Of a DNA stretch of 64,000 bases, positions 21,420 through 31,500 are shown one piece after another. The translations under genes and the position numbers were made by a program. The stretch is from Euglena gracilis (taxonomy: Eukaryota; Euglenida; Euglenophyceae; Euglenales), in the NCBI GenBank assembly GCA_039621445.1, contig CP154956.1, forward strand, positions 51,887,386-51,951,385. The letters run 5' to 3'. Within the stretch, counting starts at the first letter, position 1. Each line of letters begins with the position of its first letter. Below the pieces are notes generated by a model that was not told the DNA's origin, did not search any database, and worked only from the letters and a program-made list of their open reading frames with translations.

Positions 21420-22287
21420 AACCTTGTTGGTCTCTGTTTCCATCTTTCTGGCATATTTTTTTGTAGCAGGCGAGGCCTAATTGTAAAAAACGCGAAGTTC
21501 AGAAGCACTTTCTGAGTGTCTATTTTTTTTTCGATCTCCGCATAAACCGCCATGTCGGGGGCCGCGGCCACAGAAGACCCGCCAGCCGTGCTGGAAGTGC
21601 CGCTGGACAACGTCATCCTCAACAAAAAATTGAATTCGGTGCTGGAGCAAGTGAGCCTGGTGGCTCAGAATATGGTGGTATTAGCAAGCAAAGTGGAAGA
21701 GCTGGCCGACAAGGTGGAGGAAGGACGACCGGGAAAAAGGAGACGACAAGAAGACGAAGCCTACGAGGAGTTCCTCAAAAAAAAAACCAGAGCCGATACA
21801 TCCCCCGCCACCTCCGACACCAGCCTGAGCAGCCCTTACCGCCCCCCTGGCTACAACACACACACACACACCACACACACCACACACTTTTAAATCTCCA
21901 GGGAAGCCTGGAAGGACTGCCCAGCAACAACAGCAGCCACAGCAGCAACAGCAGCAACAGCTGCAGCCCCAAATGGGGCAAATGGGCAGCCAAATGGGGG
22001 CCCAGATGGGCAGCCTCCTGGGGGGCCCTGTGGGGAACACCCCCACCATGACAGCCAGTGCAACAGCCAACCAAGGGCTGCAGCTCCCCACCGACCTGCT
22101 GCGACAGCTGCTGCTACAAATCATGTGGATGCTGCTTGGAAATGTTCCAAATTTAAATTTAAATTCAAATGGCAGCCACATGTCCATTGCTACCCATGCC
22201 CCGCTCTTAATGGCAGCTGGACCCTCTGGATCCTCCCTCCCACCATCTCCTTCATTTGTGCCCTGCCAAATCGAAGGGGGGGGGAGT
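21420..22287 (+). mobile_element. Non-LTR retrotransposon C1, 5' part (left of element B)
   Basis: This is the 5' end of C1, which continues at 51221 after element B. The left boundary is approximate. The 5' leader has TTCAGAAGCACTTTCTGAGT then GTCTATTTTTTTT before the ATG at 21552. The related element C2 has the same blocks before its ATG (57155-57229), which supports both being element starts. The interruption is marked by GAGT at 22284-22287 and again at 51221-51224. Confidence 0.75.
21552..22287 (+). CDS. C1 ORF1, N-terminal part (frameshifted, split by B)
   Basis: Starts MSGAAATEDPPAVLEVPLDN, with a heptad-like segment (LNSVLEQVSLVAQNMVVLAS, then KVEELADKVEE) typical of a coiled coil, and a basic patch KRRRQ. 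At about 21855-21890 a CA-rich microsatellite carries a frame change. After it the other frame continues Gln-rich (QQQQQPQQQQQQQLQPQMGQ) with MGxQMGxQ repeats. It is probably an RNA-binding or multimerising ORF1p, but no named domain is seen. The rest lies at 51221-51636. Confidence 0.5.
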
Positions 22288-23142
22288 TGTCGGCCGCCGG
22301 CTTTTGCCGGCAGCCAAAAATTGCCAGAAAGCGCAAATTTCAAAGTCGCGGGTAACAGCCAATCAGTTAAAAAAACCCGCGACTTAAATTGGAAGCGGGT
22401 CAAATTAGTTTGCGCTTTCAAATTTGTCATTTTTCACAGAACTTGAGGGGTTTTCCCCAATATTTGGCAAGAAGGAATACTATTGTATTGAATTTGGCAA
22501 TTGGACTTTGATTTGGAGTTGCAAGCTGAGTTCATTGTTGGTCATTGATTCATTGAAGTCAATTGTTGAAGGAACCTTTAACACCACCGCCCACCCTCCT
22601 ATATCTTCACCTTCGCCTCCATCACCTACCACTCCTTGCCCCAAGGTTTGCACATTCCATACATTCACATTTCACAGTTTTCGGTTTCAAGTGTCTTCTC
22701 ATTCAAGTTTCAGAGTTTCAGAAATCAAGTTTCTTTCAGTTTTTGACTTCAAGAGTTTCAAGCTCCAGTGGGTTGGTTTTGCTCACAAGGTGTGTGTGAG
22801 AGTGAGTGAGTGAGAGACAGAGAGAGAGAGAGAGAGAGAGGAGAGAAGTGAGATTTTCAATGCAAATGGCAGATTTTTCGTTTTTCACAAAAATTTCGGA
22901 GAACATTGAAAAAACGATCCTACGCGCCGGCTGGGGTTGGGGAAACCACCTGGGTGAAAAAATGGGGGTTGGCTTGAGCCCACCAATTCCCCGAGAAAGC
23001 GCAGGCCCCACCCCGGAAACACCCACCCCCCGGCTGTCGGTGGTTTGCCACGACGGCGAGGACCCCCCCGGGCCCTCGGCCCACCGGGACTCGCCGGTCG
23101 CGGGGGCGACCGGCGGCGCTCAGGGGGTGGGGCCGGTGAACA
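22288..23142 (+). repeat. Element B 5' LTR
   Basis: 855 bp, TG...CA, near-identical to 50366-51220. It contains an inverted pair (AAAGTCGCGGGT / ACCCGCGACTTAAAT) near 22340-22385 and a GA-dinucleotide run at 22815-22850. From 22806 the sequence is open into gag, so translation may start within LTR-derived RNA. Confidence 0.95.
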
Positions 23143-26100
23143 TGGTTAGCAGAGGTCGGCTCACTGACTTCGTCAGTGAGGTTTTTTCAGATTCGGTGAA
23201 CATTGTGGCAGAGATTTGTTTCGCTGCCTCTGCCAGCAGAATCAGTGCAAAGTTTTCAGATTCGGCTGAAATCACAAGCAAAGGTTGTTTCACTGACCCA
23301 GTCAGTGAAAATTTTTCAGAGACGGTCGACACGGTCACAGAGATTTGTTCTGGTGGCTGTGCCAGCAGAATGGTACACGAGGTCAATTTCATCAACCCTG
23401 TGGTCTGTGAATTTTCAGAAGAATCTGCAGAAATCTGCTCGTTTCCCAGTCAATCTGTCCGAGTTTCAGATTGTGGTGAAAATTTTCTGAGATCTGTGGC
23501 AGAAAGCTGTTTTCAGAACGAAAAGGAAACTGAATTTTTTGCAGCCCAGTTTTCGGAACCTGTGGCATCATTGCAAATCATGATGGAATCTGTGGCAGAA
23601 AACAATTTTCAGGCTGCAGAAACTTTATCGGCTTCAGGATTTTCAGAAACGACACAGGAATCAGAATCTGATTCTGATTCGGGGAGGGGGTCATTTACAT
23701 GCATTAGGCCCATCACGGTGGTAGGGCCAGAAAATTTACAACTGGTTCCACTGCATGGCAGTGACGACGAACCTGACCCCCCAGATTACGAAAACGAATC
23801 AGAGGAAGAAAAAAGAGCTGAAAACGCCATAATTCAGGAAATGGTTATGCAGAGAATGAAAGCTGCTGGCATGTGGCCAGTAAATTTTTCAGGTTTTCAG
23901 CAAATTTCTGTGTCACGAGACAGCAGCCCAGGGCCAGAACAAAAAATTTTGTGTTTAACAGCCCAGCCAGAACCATTGCTGTTAACACAGAGTTCAGAAT
24001 CGCAGTCAGCACAGCCAGCTGCAGCCCAGCTGCAGGTTTTTCAGCCAGCCCAGCAGTTTTCGGCTGGGTCATCTGTCCCAGCAATCATGGGCCCAGCGCA
24101 GATGACTTCACAGGTTTTTCACCCAGCCCAGCAGTTTTCGGCTGGGTCATCTGTCCCAGCAATCATGGGGCCAGCCCAGATGACTTCACAGGTTTTTCAG
24201 CCAGCCCAGCAGTTTTCGGCTGAGTCATCTGTTTCAGCAATCATGGGGCCAGCCCAGATGACTTCACAGGTTTTTCAGCCAGCCCAGCCGTTTTCGGCTG
24301 AGTCATCTGTTCCAGCAATCATGGGGCCAGCCCAGATGACTGGGCAGGTTTTTCAGCCAGCGTCAACAGTGTCTTCAAACACAAGCCCAGCCCAGGTTTT
24401 TCGGCCAGTTCAGACAGATTTTCCACAGACCCAGCCACAGAATTTACAGCCAAACACCAGTTTTTCTGTAGAAACTGGGTCCGAAAACCCTGAAAATCAG
24501 CATGATGTGGAAATGGAATCGGGCTATGGCCAATCTGATGATGATTGGAACAATTGGCGTGAAGAAATCAGTTGTAAAATTGAATGTTTACATGGCAGAC
24601 TTTTGGTGCAGGAAGGAAAAAACCCTGAAAAAACGGCTGAAATTCTGGTGGGTGAGGCAGAAAACAGGCTAAATCGGGCATTGGCCATGTCACATGGGCA
24701 GACATTGAATCTGGTGAATGAGGCATTGGGCTTGCATGATGGGCGAATGGCTGATCACATTGCCATGGTGAAACGTGAAATTCAGGCTGAACTGAGTGCA
24801 ACCGTAAACGACTTGCTTTTGCAGTTTCAGCAAAATGGTGAAATGGTGCAAAATCTGGCCCAATGCCAAAGGCATTTGTTGAGTGTGGAAATGGAACGGC
24901 AGTTTGCTGAAAAAATTAAGAAAGTGGAGGATGGAGTAAACACGTTTTTTGAGGCCCAGGTTGAGGGGTTGAGAAAAAATGAGAGGGACTTTTCTCAGAA
25001 GCTGTCGGTTTTGGAAAAATCTGTGGGGGAGATGCACGTGGTGGTGCAACAAGTGGGGGAGAAGGAAAAACAGCAGGAAATTGCTGTTAATCAGGTCAAA
25101 TCTGCAGTCGGTGAGCTAAGCTCTGATCTGGAGGGACGCTTTGGGATCATTTTTCAGCAATGCAAAGGTTTGGGGGAGACTGAGTGTGCCAATTTTCAGG
25201 TACAGGCTGAGAAATTGAAGGAATTTTCACAGTCCCTGGAGCGAGAGAGCAAAGCTCTGAATGATCGTTTGGGGAGGTTGGAGAATTTTCTGGGTCGGAA
25301 AGATTTTCCCATTGAGAAAGTCTGTGACCTGATTAACAAGAGCGAGGAAACAATTCGGTTGGAGGTGCAAAGGGAGTTGGGGCTGCAAACGAGAAAGAAT
25401 TTGGAGGTCATTATTAGTGAAATGTTGCAGGAAAGGTTGAGGCTGAGTGAAAGGGAGGGGCAGTTTGAGAAAGTTCGGGCTGAAATGGAAAATTCGATGA
25501 AACAGCAGGTTGGAGTTTTAATGCAACAGCAGTCCAGTGAACTTTTTAAAGAACAGCAGGAGCGGAAAAAATTGCAACAAAAGCTGGATTTATTTCAGGC
25601 TGAGTTTTTGGTGATGAAAAATCAGCAAGCTGAATCTGCCAAATCTGCGACAGTGGATCTGACAAAGGAAACGAGAGAAAAATCAGCTGGAAACCCAGAA
25701 ATCGAAGAGTTTGATCTTTTTGGTTACAACGATTTACCTGTGATCGAGAAAAATCCGGTTGAAATTGAAGGCTATGAATACGCTGAACCAGGGTCACATG
25801 CGACACATGTCAGGCAGGTTTGTGTACGACCTGTGGGGGCAGTGCCTGCAGGTGGAGGGCTGGTTTCATCAAATGCAGTGGCAACGCAGCAATTGATGAA
25901 AAATCTGGTAGCTCCAAAGTTTTCTGGACAGCCAAAAGACTGGTCGTCCTTTGTGCGGGATTGGGATTCATATTTCAGGATGTTGGTTACTTTGCAAAAT
26001 GGACATATGACTGATTCACTCAAACTTCAGCTTTTTGCAATGACGCTGGACGACACAAATCAAAAGGAATTGCAATTCCGAACGGAATTGAACGGAAAAA

Positions 26101-26183
26101 CATCTTTCGAGGAGGAATTTGACAGGCTTGAAGGGAAATATGCTGGATCCCAGCACACCTGTGCCAGAAAAAAACTGGTATGA
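22806..26183 (+). CDS. gag: Element B Gag, main part
   Basis: 1125 codons if read from 22806; an ATG at the LTR/primer-site junction (23141) is an alternative start. Structural protein that packages element RNA. The N-terminal third is acidic and Ser/Glu-rich with degenerate repeats (SEVFSDSVNIVAEICF). Then come four to five 26-residue repeats (FQPAQQFSAGSSVPAIMGPA) at 24033-24365. A long coiled coil follows at about 24550-25680 (QKLSVLEKSVGEMHVVVQQV). A retrotransposon-gag-type block ends it (PKDWSSFVRDWDSYFRMLVT). The frame breaks in an A7 run near 26168; the next frame continues the protein (PVPEKNWYDVNLVNQGKITV) to a TGA at 26227. Confidence 0.85.
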   Translation: MSERQRERERERREVRFSMQMADFSFFTKISENIEKTILRAGWGWGNHLGEKMGVGLSPPIPRESAGPTPETPTPRLSVVCHDGEDPPGPSAHRDSPVAGATGGAQGVGPVNMVSRGRLTDFVSEVFSDSVNIVAEICFAASASRISAKFSDSAEITSKGCFTDPVSENFSETVDTVTEICSGGCASRMVHEVNFINPVVCEFSEESAEICSFPSQSVRVSDCGENFLRSVAESCFQNEKETEFFAAQFSEPVASLQIMMESVAENNFQAAETLSASGFSETTQESESDSDSGRGSFTCIRPITVVGPENLQLVPLHGSDDEPDPPDYENESEEEKRAENAIIQEMVMQRMKAAGMWPVNFSGFQQISVSRDSSPGPEQKILCLTAQPEPLLLTQSSESQSAQPAAAQLQVFQPAQQFSAGSSVPAIMGPAQMTSQVFHPAQQFSAGSSVPAIMGPAQMTSQVFQPAQQFSAESSVSAIMGPAQMTSQVFQPAQPFSAESSVPAIMGPAQMTGQVFQPASTVSSNTSPAQVFRPVQTDFPQTQPQNLQPNTSFSVETGSENPENQHDVEMESGYGQSDDDWNNWREEISCKIECLHGRLLVQEGKNPEKTAEILVGEAENRLNRALAMSHGQTLNLVNEALGLHDGRMADHIAMVKREIQAELSATVNDLLLQFQQNGEMVQNLAQCQRHLLSVEMERQFAEKIKKVEDGVNTFFEAQVEGLRKNERDFSQKLSVLEKSVGEMHVVVQQVGEKEKQQEIAVNQVKSAVGELSSDLEGRFGIIFQQCKGLGETECANFQVQAEKLKEFSQSLERESKALNDRLGRLENFLGRKDFPIEKVCDLINKSEETIRLEVQRELGLQTRKNLEVIISEMLQERLRLSEREGQFEKVRAEMENSMKQQVGVLMQQQSSELFKEQQERKKLQQKLDLFQAEFLVMKNQQAESAKSATVDLTKETREKSAGNPEIEEFDLFGYNDLPVIEKNPVEIEGYEYAEPGSHATHVRQVCVRPVGAVPAGGGLVSSNAVATQQLMKNLVAPKFSGQPKDWSSFVRDWDSYFRMLVTLQNGHMTDSLKLQLFAMTLDDTNQKELQFRTELNGKTSFEEEFDRLEGKYAGSQHTCARKKLV
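23143..23156 (+). other. Element B primer-binding site
   Basis: TGGTTAGCAGAGG directly follows the LTR end. It resembles the complement of the initiator-methionine tRNA 3' end (TGGTAGCAGAGG in many eukaryotes) with one extra T. This is the usual position for first-strand priming. Confidence 0.7.
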
Positions 26184-26229
26184 TGTGAACCTCGTGAACC
26201 AAGGGAAAATTACCGTACGAGAATGGTGA

Positions 26230-27180
26230 GATTTTGTCATAAATTTCAGAATAGCCTGGAGACAGGTGAAAAACGCCACTGATGATGAGGCAGAAAGACT
26301 GGTCAAAGGAAAACTTCCAAATTTCATTTTGCATTGGGTCGCCGAGGAGGAGGAAAGGAAATCAACGTGTGGACCGAAAGTCAGAATGTACCCTGGAGTG
26401 CCTGCAACTGAGGAAAACATCATGTGTGCCGTGGAACGTGTCACTGGGGAAAAGCCCTGCAAGGTTTCGAAAGTTTCACCGCTGGAGTTCAAAGTCTTTT
26501 TGCCCAACACTACGATTTGCGACAAACTGAAAGAGGTCAGTGGGAAACCAATCACAGGCACGGATAAAAGGATTAAAAATGTGGAGGAACAGCCAAAAAT
26601 GGGAGCTGAAGAAATTTTCCGTTTTGTTGAGCGAAAATTGTCATCCAGGGATGATCAAGACATGTTACACAGTTCCAGAGAGCCAAATGGATCCGGAAAC
26701 CGGAGGGCCAGGTCTGCAAAGGCAGATCGGGCCAAGGGGTCCAGGACACCCTCCCCAGCACGGTCAGCAAAGGGGGGCGAAACGGTGACAAAACCGTCCG
26801 TTGGAAAATCAGATTCACAGGTTGCAGCTCCTACGAACAATGCAAACATGAACCCCCCAGTGCAAAATCCAGTGCCAGTGATTCGATCACAGTCATTGCC
26901 ACCCCCCCAGCAATCTCAATTTGGCAATGGGGGTGGATGGAGAAACGATTCTGGGTGGAATTCCAATGCCAATGCCAATTTTCAGGGAAATCAGTGGTGG
27001 AGCTCAAATAAGCAGAATTTTGATTCACAGTCTGGTGGTGGCAAAGGCAAAGGCAAAGGAAAGGGCAAAGGAAACAATTCCTGGGGGAAAGGAAACAATG
27101 GAAATGACTGGTCTAGGGGAAACGGCCAGGACGGTGGAAAAGGCAAAGGCAAAGGAAGGGGGAAAGGAAACCGTTGCTAG
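26230..27180 (+). CDS. gag: Element B Gag, C-terminal part after a TGA
   Basis: In frame with the segment ended by TGA at 26227-26229: REW, stop, DFVINFRIAWRQVKNATDDE. A TGG TGA GAT context where gag proteins have a continuous helix suggests a former CGA. The protein goes on to a Gly/Asn-rich tail with GKGKGKGKGN repeats ending KGNRC. No CCHC knuckle is visible; the Lys/Gly tail may bind RNA instead. The ORF ends 19 bases before the methyltransferase reading frame region begins. Confidence 0.75.
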   Translation, partial: DFVINFRIAWRQVKNATDDEAERLVKGKLPNFILHWVAEEEERKSTCGPKVRMYPGVPATEENIMCAVERVTGEKPCKVSKVSPLEFKVFLPNTTICDKLKEVSGKPITGTDKRIKNVEEQPKMGAEEIFRFVERKLSSRDDQDMLHSSREPNGSGNRRARSAKADRAKGSRTPSPARSAKGGETVTKPSVGKSDSQVAAPTNNANMNPPVQNPVPVIRSQSLPPPQQSQFGNGGGWRNDSGWNSNANANFQGNQWWSSNKQNFDSQSGGGKGKGKGKGKGNNSWGKGNNGNDWSRGNGQDGGKGKGKGRGKGNRC

Positions 27181-27198
27181 GATAGCCGGGGTGGACCG

Positions 27199-27773
27199 TT
27201 GGGGGCGGGAGCCGCCCCGGGCTCGCATACCCAGCCCCACACAAAGACATACACAAATCCCAGGTGGCATGAGAAATCTCGTGCGAGTGAAACCACGATG
27301 AAAAATCTGCCATCCCAGGAGAGCTCTACACAAGGTGTGTCCAGTGTGTCGGGTGCGTGCCTGCGTGACGTGCAAATCTGTGACTCGGCCCAAATCTGTA
27401 AAAAATCAGATCCCATAAGGGATCGTGCACAGCCTTCCGTAAAGAAAAGAGCTTTAGACCTTTTTGCGGTAAAGGCTCGGTTGGGGATTGCCTGAGAGAG
27501 CAGGGGTTTAAGGTGATTTCAGTGGACATAAACCCCAGATTTAACCCAACCCGCTGTGCAAATATTTTGGAGTGGAGATATTGGAGGTACCCCCCCGGAT
27601 ATTTCCAGATTATTGCTGTGGGGGTGCCCTGTACAGAATATAGCTTGGCCAAAACACTGGGAGTCAGAAATTTGGAGGGGGCAGATCGGCTGGTCAAAAA
27701 AACTTTGGAAATTGTCGAATATTTCAAACCAAAGTTGTGGTGGATTGAAAATCCCCGTCATGGACTTTTGCGG
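27199..27773 (+). pseudogene. Element B C5 cytosine DNA methyltransferase, 5' part, split by A1
   Basis: A DNA cytosine-5 methyltransferase would transfer methyl from SAM to cytosine in DNA. Motif I is FCGKGSVGDCL (27460-27495). Motif IV has the catalytic Pro-Cys, GVPCTEYSLAK, Cys at 27630. Motif VI is WWIENPRHGLL (Glu at 27747). The lead-in RALDLF is in another frame: a T5 run at about 27461 would need T6 to join it. The gene stops at AAAAG (27774-27778), where A1 inserted, and resumes at 44465. It lies between gag and protease, so it is part of the retrotransposon, not a host gene. Dinoflagellate and charophyte retrotransposons are known to carry such enzymes. Confidence 0.85.
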
Positions 27774-27778
27774 AAAAG

Positions 27779-28087
27779 TGTGTACCAGGCGTATGCTTCT
27801 GTCCCCTTCCGTTGAGGAAGTTAGGATGGAAGCAGATCCTATTAGGATCTCCTAATGGGTGCCCCCTTCTCTCTCCACAGGTGGTATTCTTCTTATACCT
27901 TTTCCTTCCTTTCCTTGGACCGGACTTGGATTTCCAGTCCGTCCTCCCTGCATTGCTCCGTGCTTTGCTTCTTGGGAAATGGGAAAAGGGTTTTTACTGT
28001 TACTCTGATTTTTAGTTCCCAAGTAGGTGCGCCAAGGCGAAAGCGAAGGCTTTTTGGGAATTGGGAATTGGGAATCAGACGTACACT
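27779..28087 (+). repeat. A1 5' LTR
   Basis: 309 bp. It contains a palindrome CCTATTAGGATCTCCTAATGGG-like around 27838-27858, a pyrimidine tract ending TCTCTCCACAG (about 27882), CTTATACC as a possible TATA-like word (about 27894), and GCCAAGGCGAAAGCGAAGGC near the 3' end. The same GAAAGCGAA block is recognisable in the reverse LTR at the window end. Confidence 0.95.
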
Positions 28088-28320
28088 TGGTAGCAGATTG
28101 GGTCACGATCCTACACATACAGCCCATACAGAAAGAAAACGCTATCAAGTATTACACTTGGTAGCAGATTAGGTCACGATCCTACACATACAGCCCATAC
28201 AGAAAGAAACGCTATCAAGTATTACACTTGGTAGCAGATTTGGTTACGATCCTACACATACTTCACAGAAAGAAAGGCTACCAGGTTTTACACTTGGTAG
28301 CAGATTGGTTCGATCCTACG
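28088..28320 (+). other. A1 primer-binding site, repeated four times
   Basis: TGGTAGCAGATTGGGTCACG follows the LTR, resembling the complement of an initiator-tRNA 3' end (ends TGGTAGCAGA; GATCC matches the T-arm). The site recurs at 28159, 28229 and 28295, each preceded by TACACT, the last bases of the LTR. The spacing is 71, 70 and 66 bp. The fourth copy has a compact form (TGGTAGCAGATTGGTTCGAT). The spacers share CCTACACATACAGCCCATAC. So the LTR-end/primer junction itself is tandemly repeated. Confidence 0.8.
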
Positions 28321-28508
28321 CTGACTGGCAGCGGAGAGCCCCTGCACCGTTATTACACGGTCGCAGCGTCAGCTCCCGGCTTCTAGTCAACGTCTAAGCA
28401 GACGAGCAGGCTCCGGAAGGTTCTGTACGGTATTACCCGTTACAGCCCCTCTGGTGCCAGCACAACTGCTTAGTGTTGTGGGTTTTTGCTGTTTTTGTCG
28501 TCAGAAAG

Positions 28509-31500
28509 ATGCAAAGCACAGGCCCCAACCATCAATTCAACTATGCCTTATTGCAGGCATCCTTGCAAGACATTGACCAAGAAAATGGGGATTGGAAGCT
28601 TTTATGTGAAAGTGCTTCCAGTTCCCACGCCGATGAGGCACAATTGATTCAATTGTCACAATTGCAACACTTGTCATCATTGACAGTGGTCGGCGATGAG
28701 CCCTCCACATCATTGGCTTCAGAGGCTAATGCGGCCTCTTCCGCACTCACCTTGCCACAACGGGGGTATTCGCCTCTGTCTGCGGCAATGGTGCAGCTGC
28801 ACACACCGGAGAGACCCGTGGTGATTCCGCCACCGGGCTTCTCTGGTGATGGTGGGTTGGAAACCCCGTGTTTCTTTCAACCACCACCCGCTCTTCCACC
28901 GGCAAGCCCTTACAGAGCTTTGCCACCACCACCCGATATCGGGTGCTATCCCGTACTACCTTGGCAACCGGAGACTCGCCTCGTGGTGCCGGAATTCTCC
29001 GGTACATCCCAACCCATGGATGACTATGGGAAGGGCACTGGTGAGCTCCTCACTGCTGAGGATGTGCAGGATATTGTTGCTCGGCTTCCAGGGGATCACC
29101 CCCTTGTGAGGCAGTTCAACCATGTGCAACAATGCGTTGCAGAGTGTGCAACCGCATTGAACAAAGTGCTTCAGTTTGATGAGGACAACCAGAAACATGT
29201 CTTCACCAAGCTGGAACACTGCTGGAATTACTTGCAGGAAGTTGGCAGATATTGCCAGAGGAATTTCGAAAGTGCGGGTATTGACCTTGCAAACTTTCGG
29301 GAAACCTTTGACAGAATATGCCAACAGCTCCCGCAAAACTTCCGGCAAATTAGTGAATGCATGCATGAAGCGGAAACACGGAATGACTCCAAGTTTCTGC
29401 ACTTGCATGGCTCACTACAACAGTTATCGGGACAAATGGAGTCCTGTTCATCTGCGTTGTTGCATTTGCAACAACAGTTGCATGTACGAGATTCCTCGTC
29501 TGCAACATCCAGCAGTGGTGGATTTGTGTCTATGGACCATTTCACCACATTGTCCGCAACTTTCCATGAATCGCAACACCGCATTATGCAGTTGTGCGAT
29601 GAAACGGAAAAGTTTCGGCAATTCCAGTCACAAGCCAACGAGAATTTTGCTCCCCACACGTATGTGCGGCAGTTGGAGGAGCGACTTTCCCGTTTGGAGC
29701 AGAAAACCTGCTATTGTGACGCGAATCGGGTTGGATTATCCAATCTGAGCGCGAAAGTCGCGGAAATGGCACAACGGCAGGATTCCCTGCAGTTGCAGTT
29801 GCAATCCGACATTGGCGGGATTAACTCGGCCATTGCGGGTTTGCAACAAAGCTATTCCGCACTTTCCCACCGAGTTCCGGACATTAGCGGTATTCAGACT
29901 GCTATTGGGGAACTCCAGACCCGGTATGCATCGGTGTCTACCAAAATAACGGAAATGCAGTCTCTACCTGCAGGTTCCAGTTCTCGGATTACCGAGAACC
30001 CTGATTTCCAGGCATTTTATGACAAAATGCTCACTAACAATCAGGAAACCTTGCAAGATTTCTGCAACAGCCTATTACGGCTTGAGGAATCGGTGAATCG
30101 GAATGCCCGATCCACGCAAAGTGAGATTACCAGGTTGGATGAGCGAATTTCCGCGTTGTTGGATAACCCACAACCTGGAAATTTGCCCATGGGTACCACA
30201 ACCGTGTTGTCGGATAACCCTGCACCGGTTGCACCCACCACCACACCAACCAAGGTGACATCACCTTTGCAGATTCTCTCAAATGCTGTAAAAGCATTAA
30301 TGGGACAACTCCAATTATTGGATAAGTCTCACGGGAAACTTGTCCAAGATGTTACCGGAATTTCCGAAAGGATTCCGCACTTGGATGACTTTTCCCGTTA
30401 CCGCAAGCGTATTCGCGCTTTGGAGGATGAAGTTGACCGTATTTGCGGCCAACTCCAACTTGTTGAGCATTTGGAGCAAAGTGTGCATGACTTGTCTGTG
30501 GGTTTGGATAATGTGTCCAACCAACAGCGGGTTTCACACCGCAATTCGGCAGTATGCATTGCCGAAGATACGCCAAATGTTCCAGAGTCGCGTTTTCATA
30601 ACCCGGCTCTGGGTGCACATGCACCACCACCACCCGTGTCCCGAGTGTCACCATCCGCGATTCCGCGAATTGTGCCACCATTGGCCTTGTCCACAACCCA
30701 AAACCAGTTTTCGGATGAATTTCCCATTACGGGAACCGAATTTTCGGAAAACACGGCGATTCCGCCAAGTCTCCACCAAGAAATCCATCATTCCATGCTT
30801 GTGCGTGGAATGAGCCAAACCCGTACACCGGGAGTGGGTCACATGTTGCATGCGCGACATACTCCCACACCGGAGTGTCCCCCTATTACGGGTGACCAAC
30901 AGGGTTTGCGACCGGATTTCCGGTACCAGGATTCACCTTCACCAGAAATTTCGCGATTCCGACAAGAATCCGGAAAGGATACGCTTGGTGCTCGAGCGTA
31001 CCCGGGCCCGAATCCACGGAATACCACCGAGGGCCAACGGGTTTTTCAGAAAGACTTCAAGGGCACCATCGCAATCGCGAATAAGGTGAAACCCCAATGG
31101 GACGGTGATCCAACCACATGGAGACAGTTTTTTCGGGACTGGGAGTACTACTGGGCATTGAAAGGGCCAACCCAGGACACAAACCCGGAGGTGATCAAGA
31201 TGGAATTCATCGATTGCCTCCCTAGGGATGAAAAGGAGCGCGCGCGACAACTCGTCATTCGCTACCGCGTTTCCTTTGATGACCTGGTGGAGCAATACGC
31301 TTCCACCAGTTCAAGTTTGGTCGCTAGGATTACCCTGGAGACCAAGTGGCGGCAATGCGCCCCACCCGATCGCAAATGGAAGTCCATTGACCTTTGGTAT
31401 GCCAAATGGTTAGGACTTGCTGCTGAAGTGGATGAACTCAGTGAAAAGCAAATGCGCGAACAGTTTGACGCTGTTCTCATGCATTTCACGCCTAGCCTCA

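Noticed and set aside
26160-26180. Programmed -1 frameshift at the A7 run in element B Gag
   Set aside because: The continuing frame is +1, not -1, relative to the upstream frame; a one-base indel in the run is simpler.
28088-28320. tRNA genes in the A1 leader
   Set aside because: Only the complement of a tRNA 3' end and part of a T-arm is present in each repeat; no cloverleaf can be formed.
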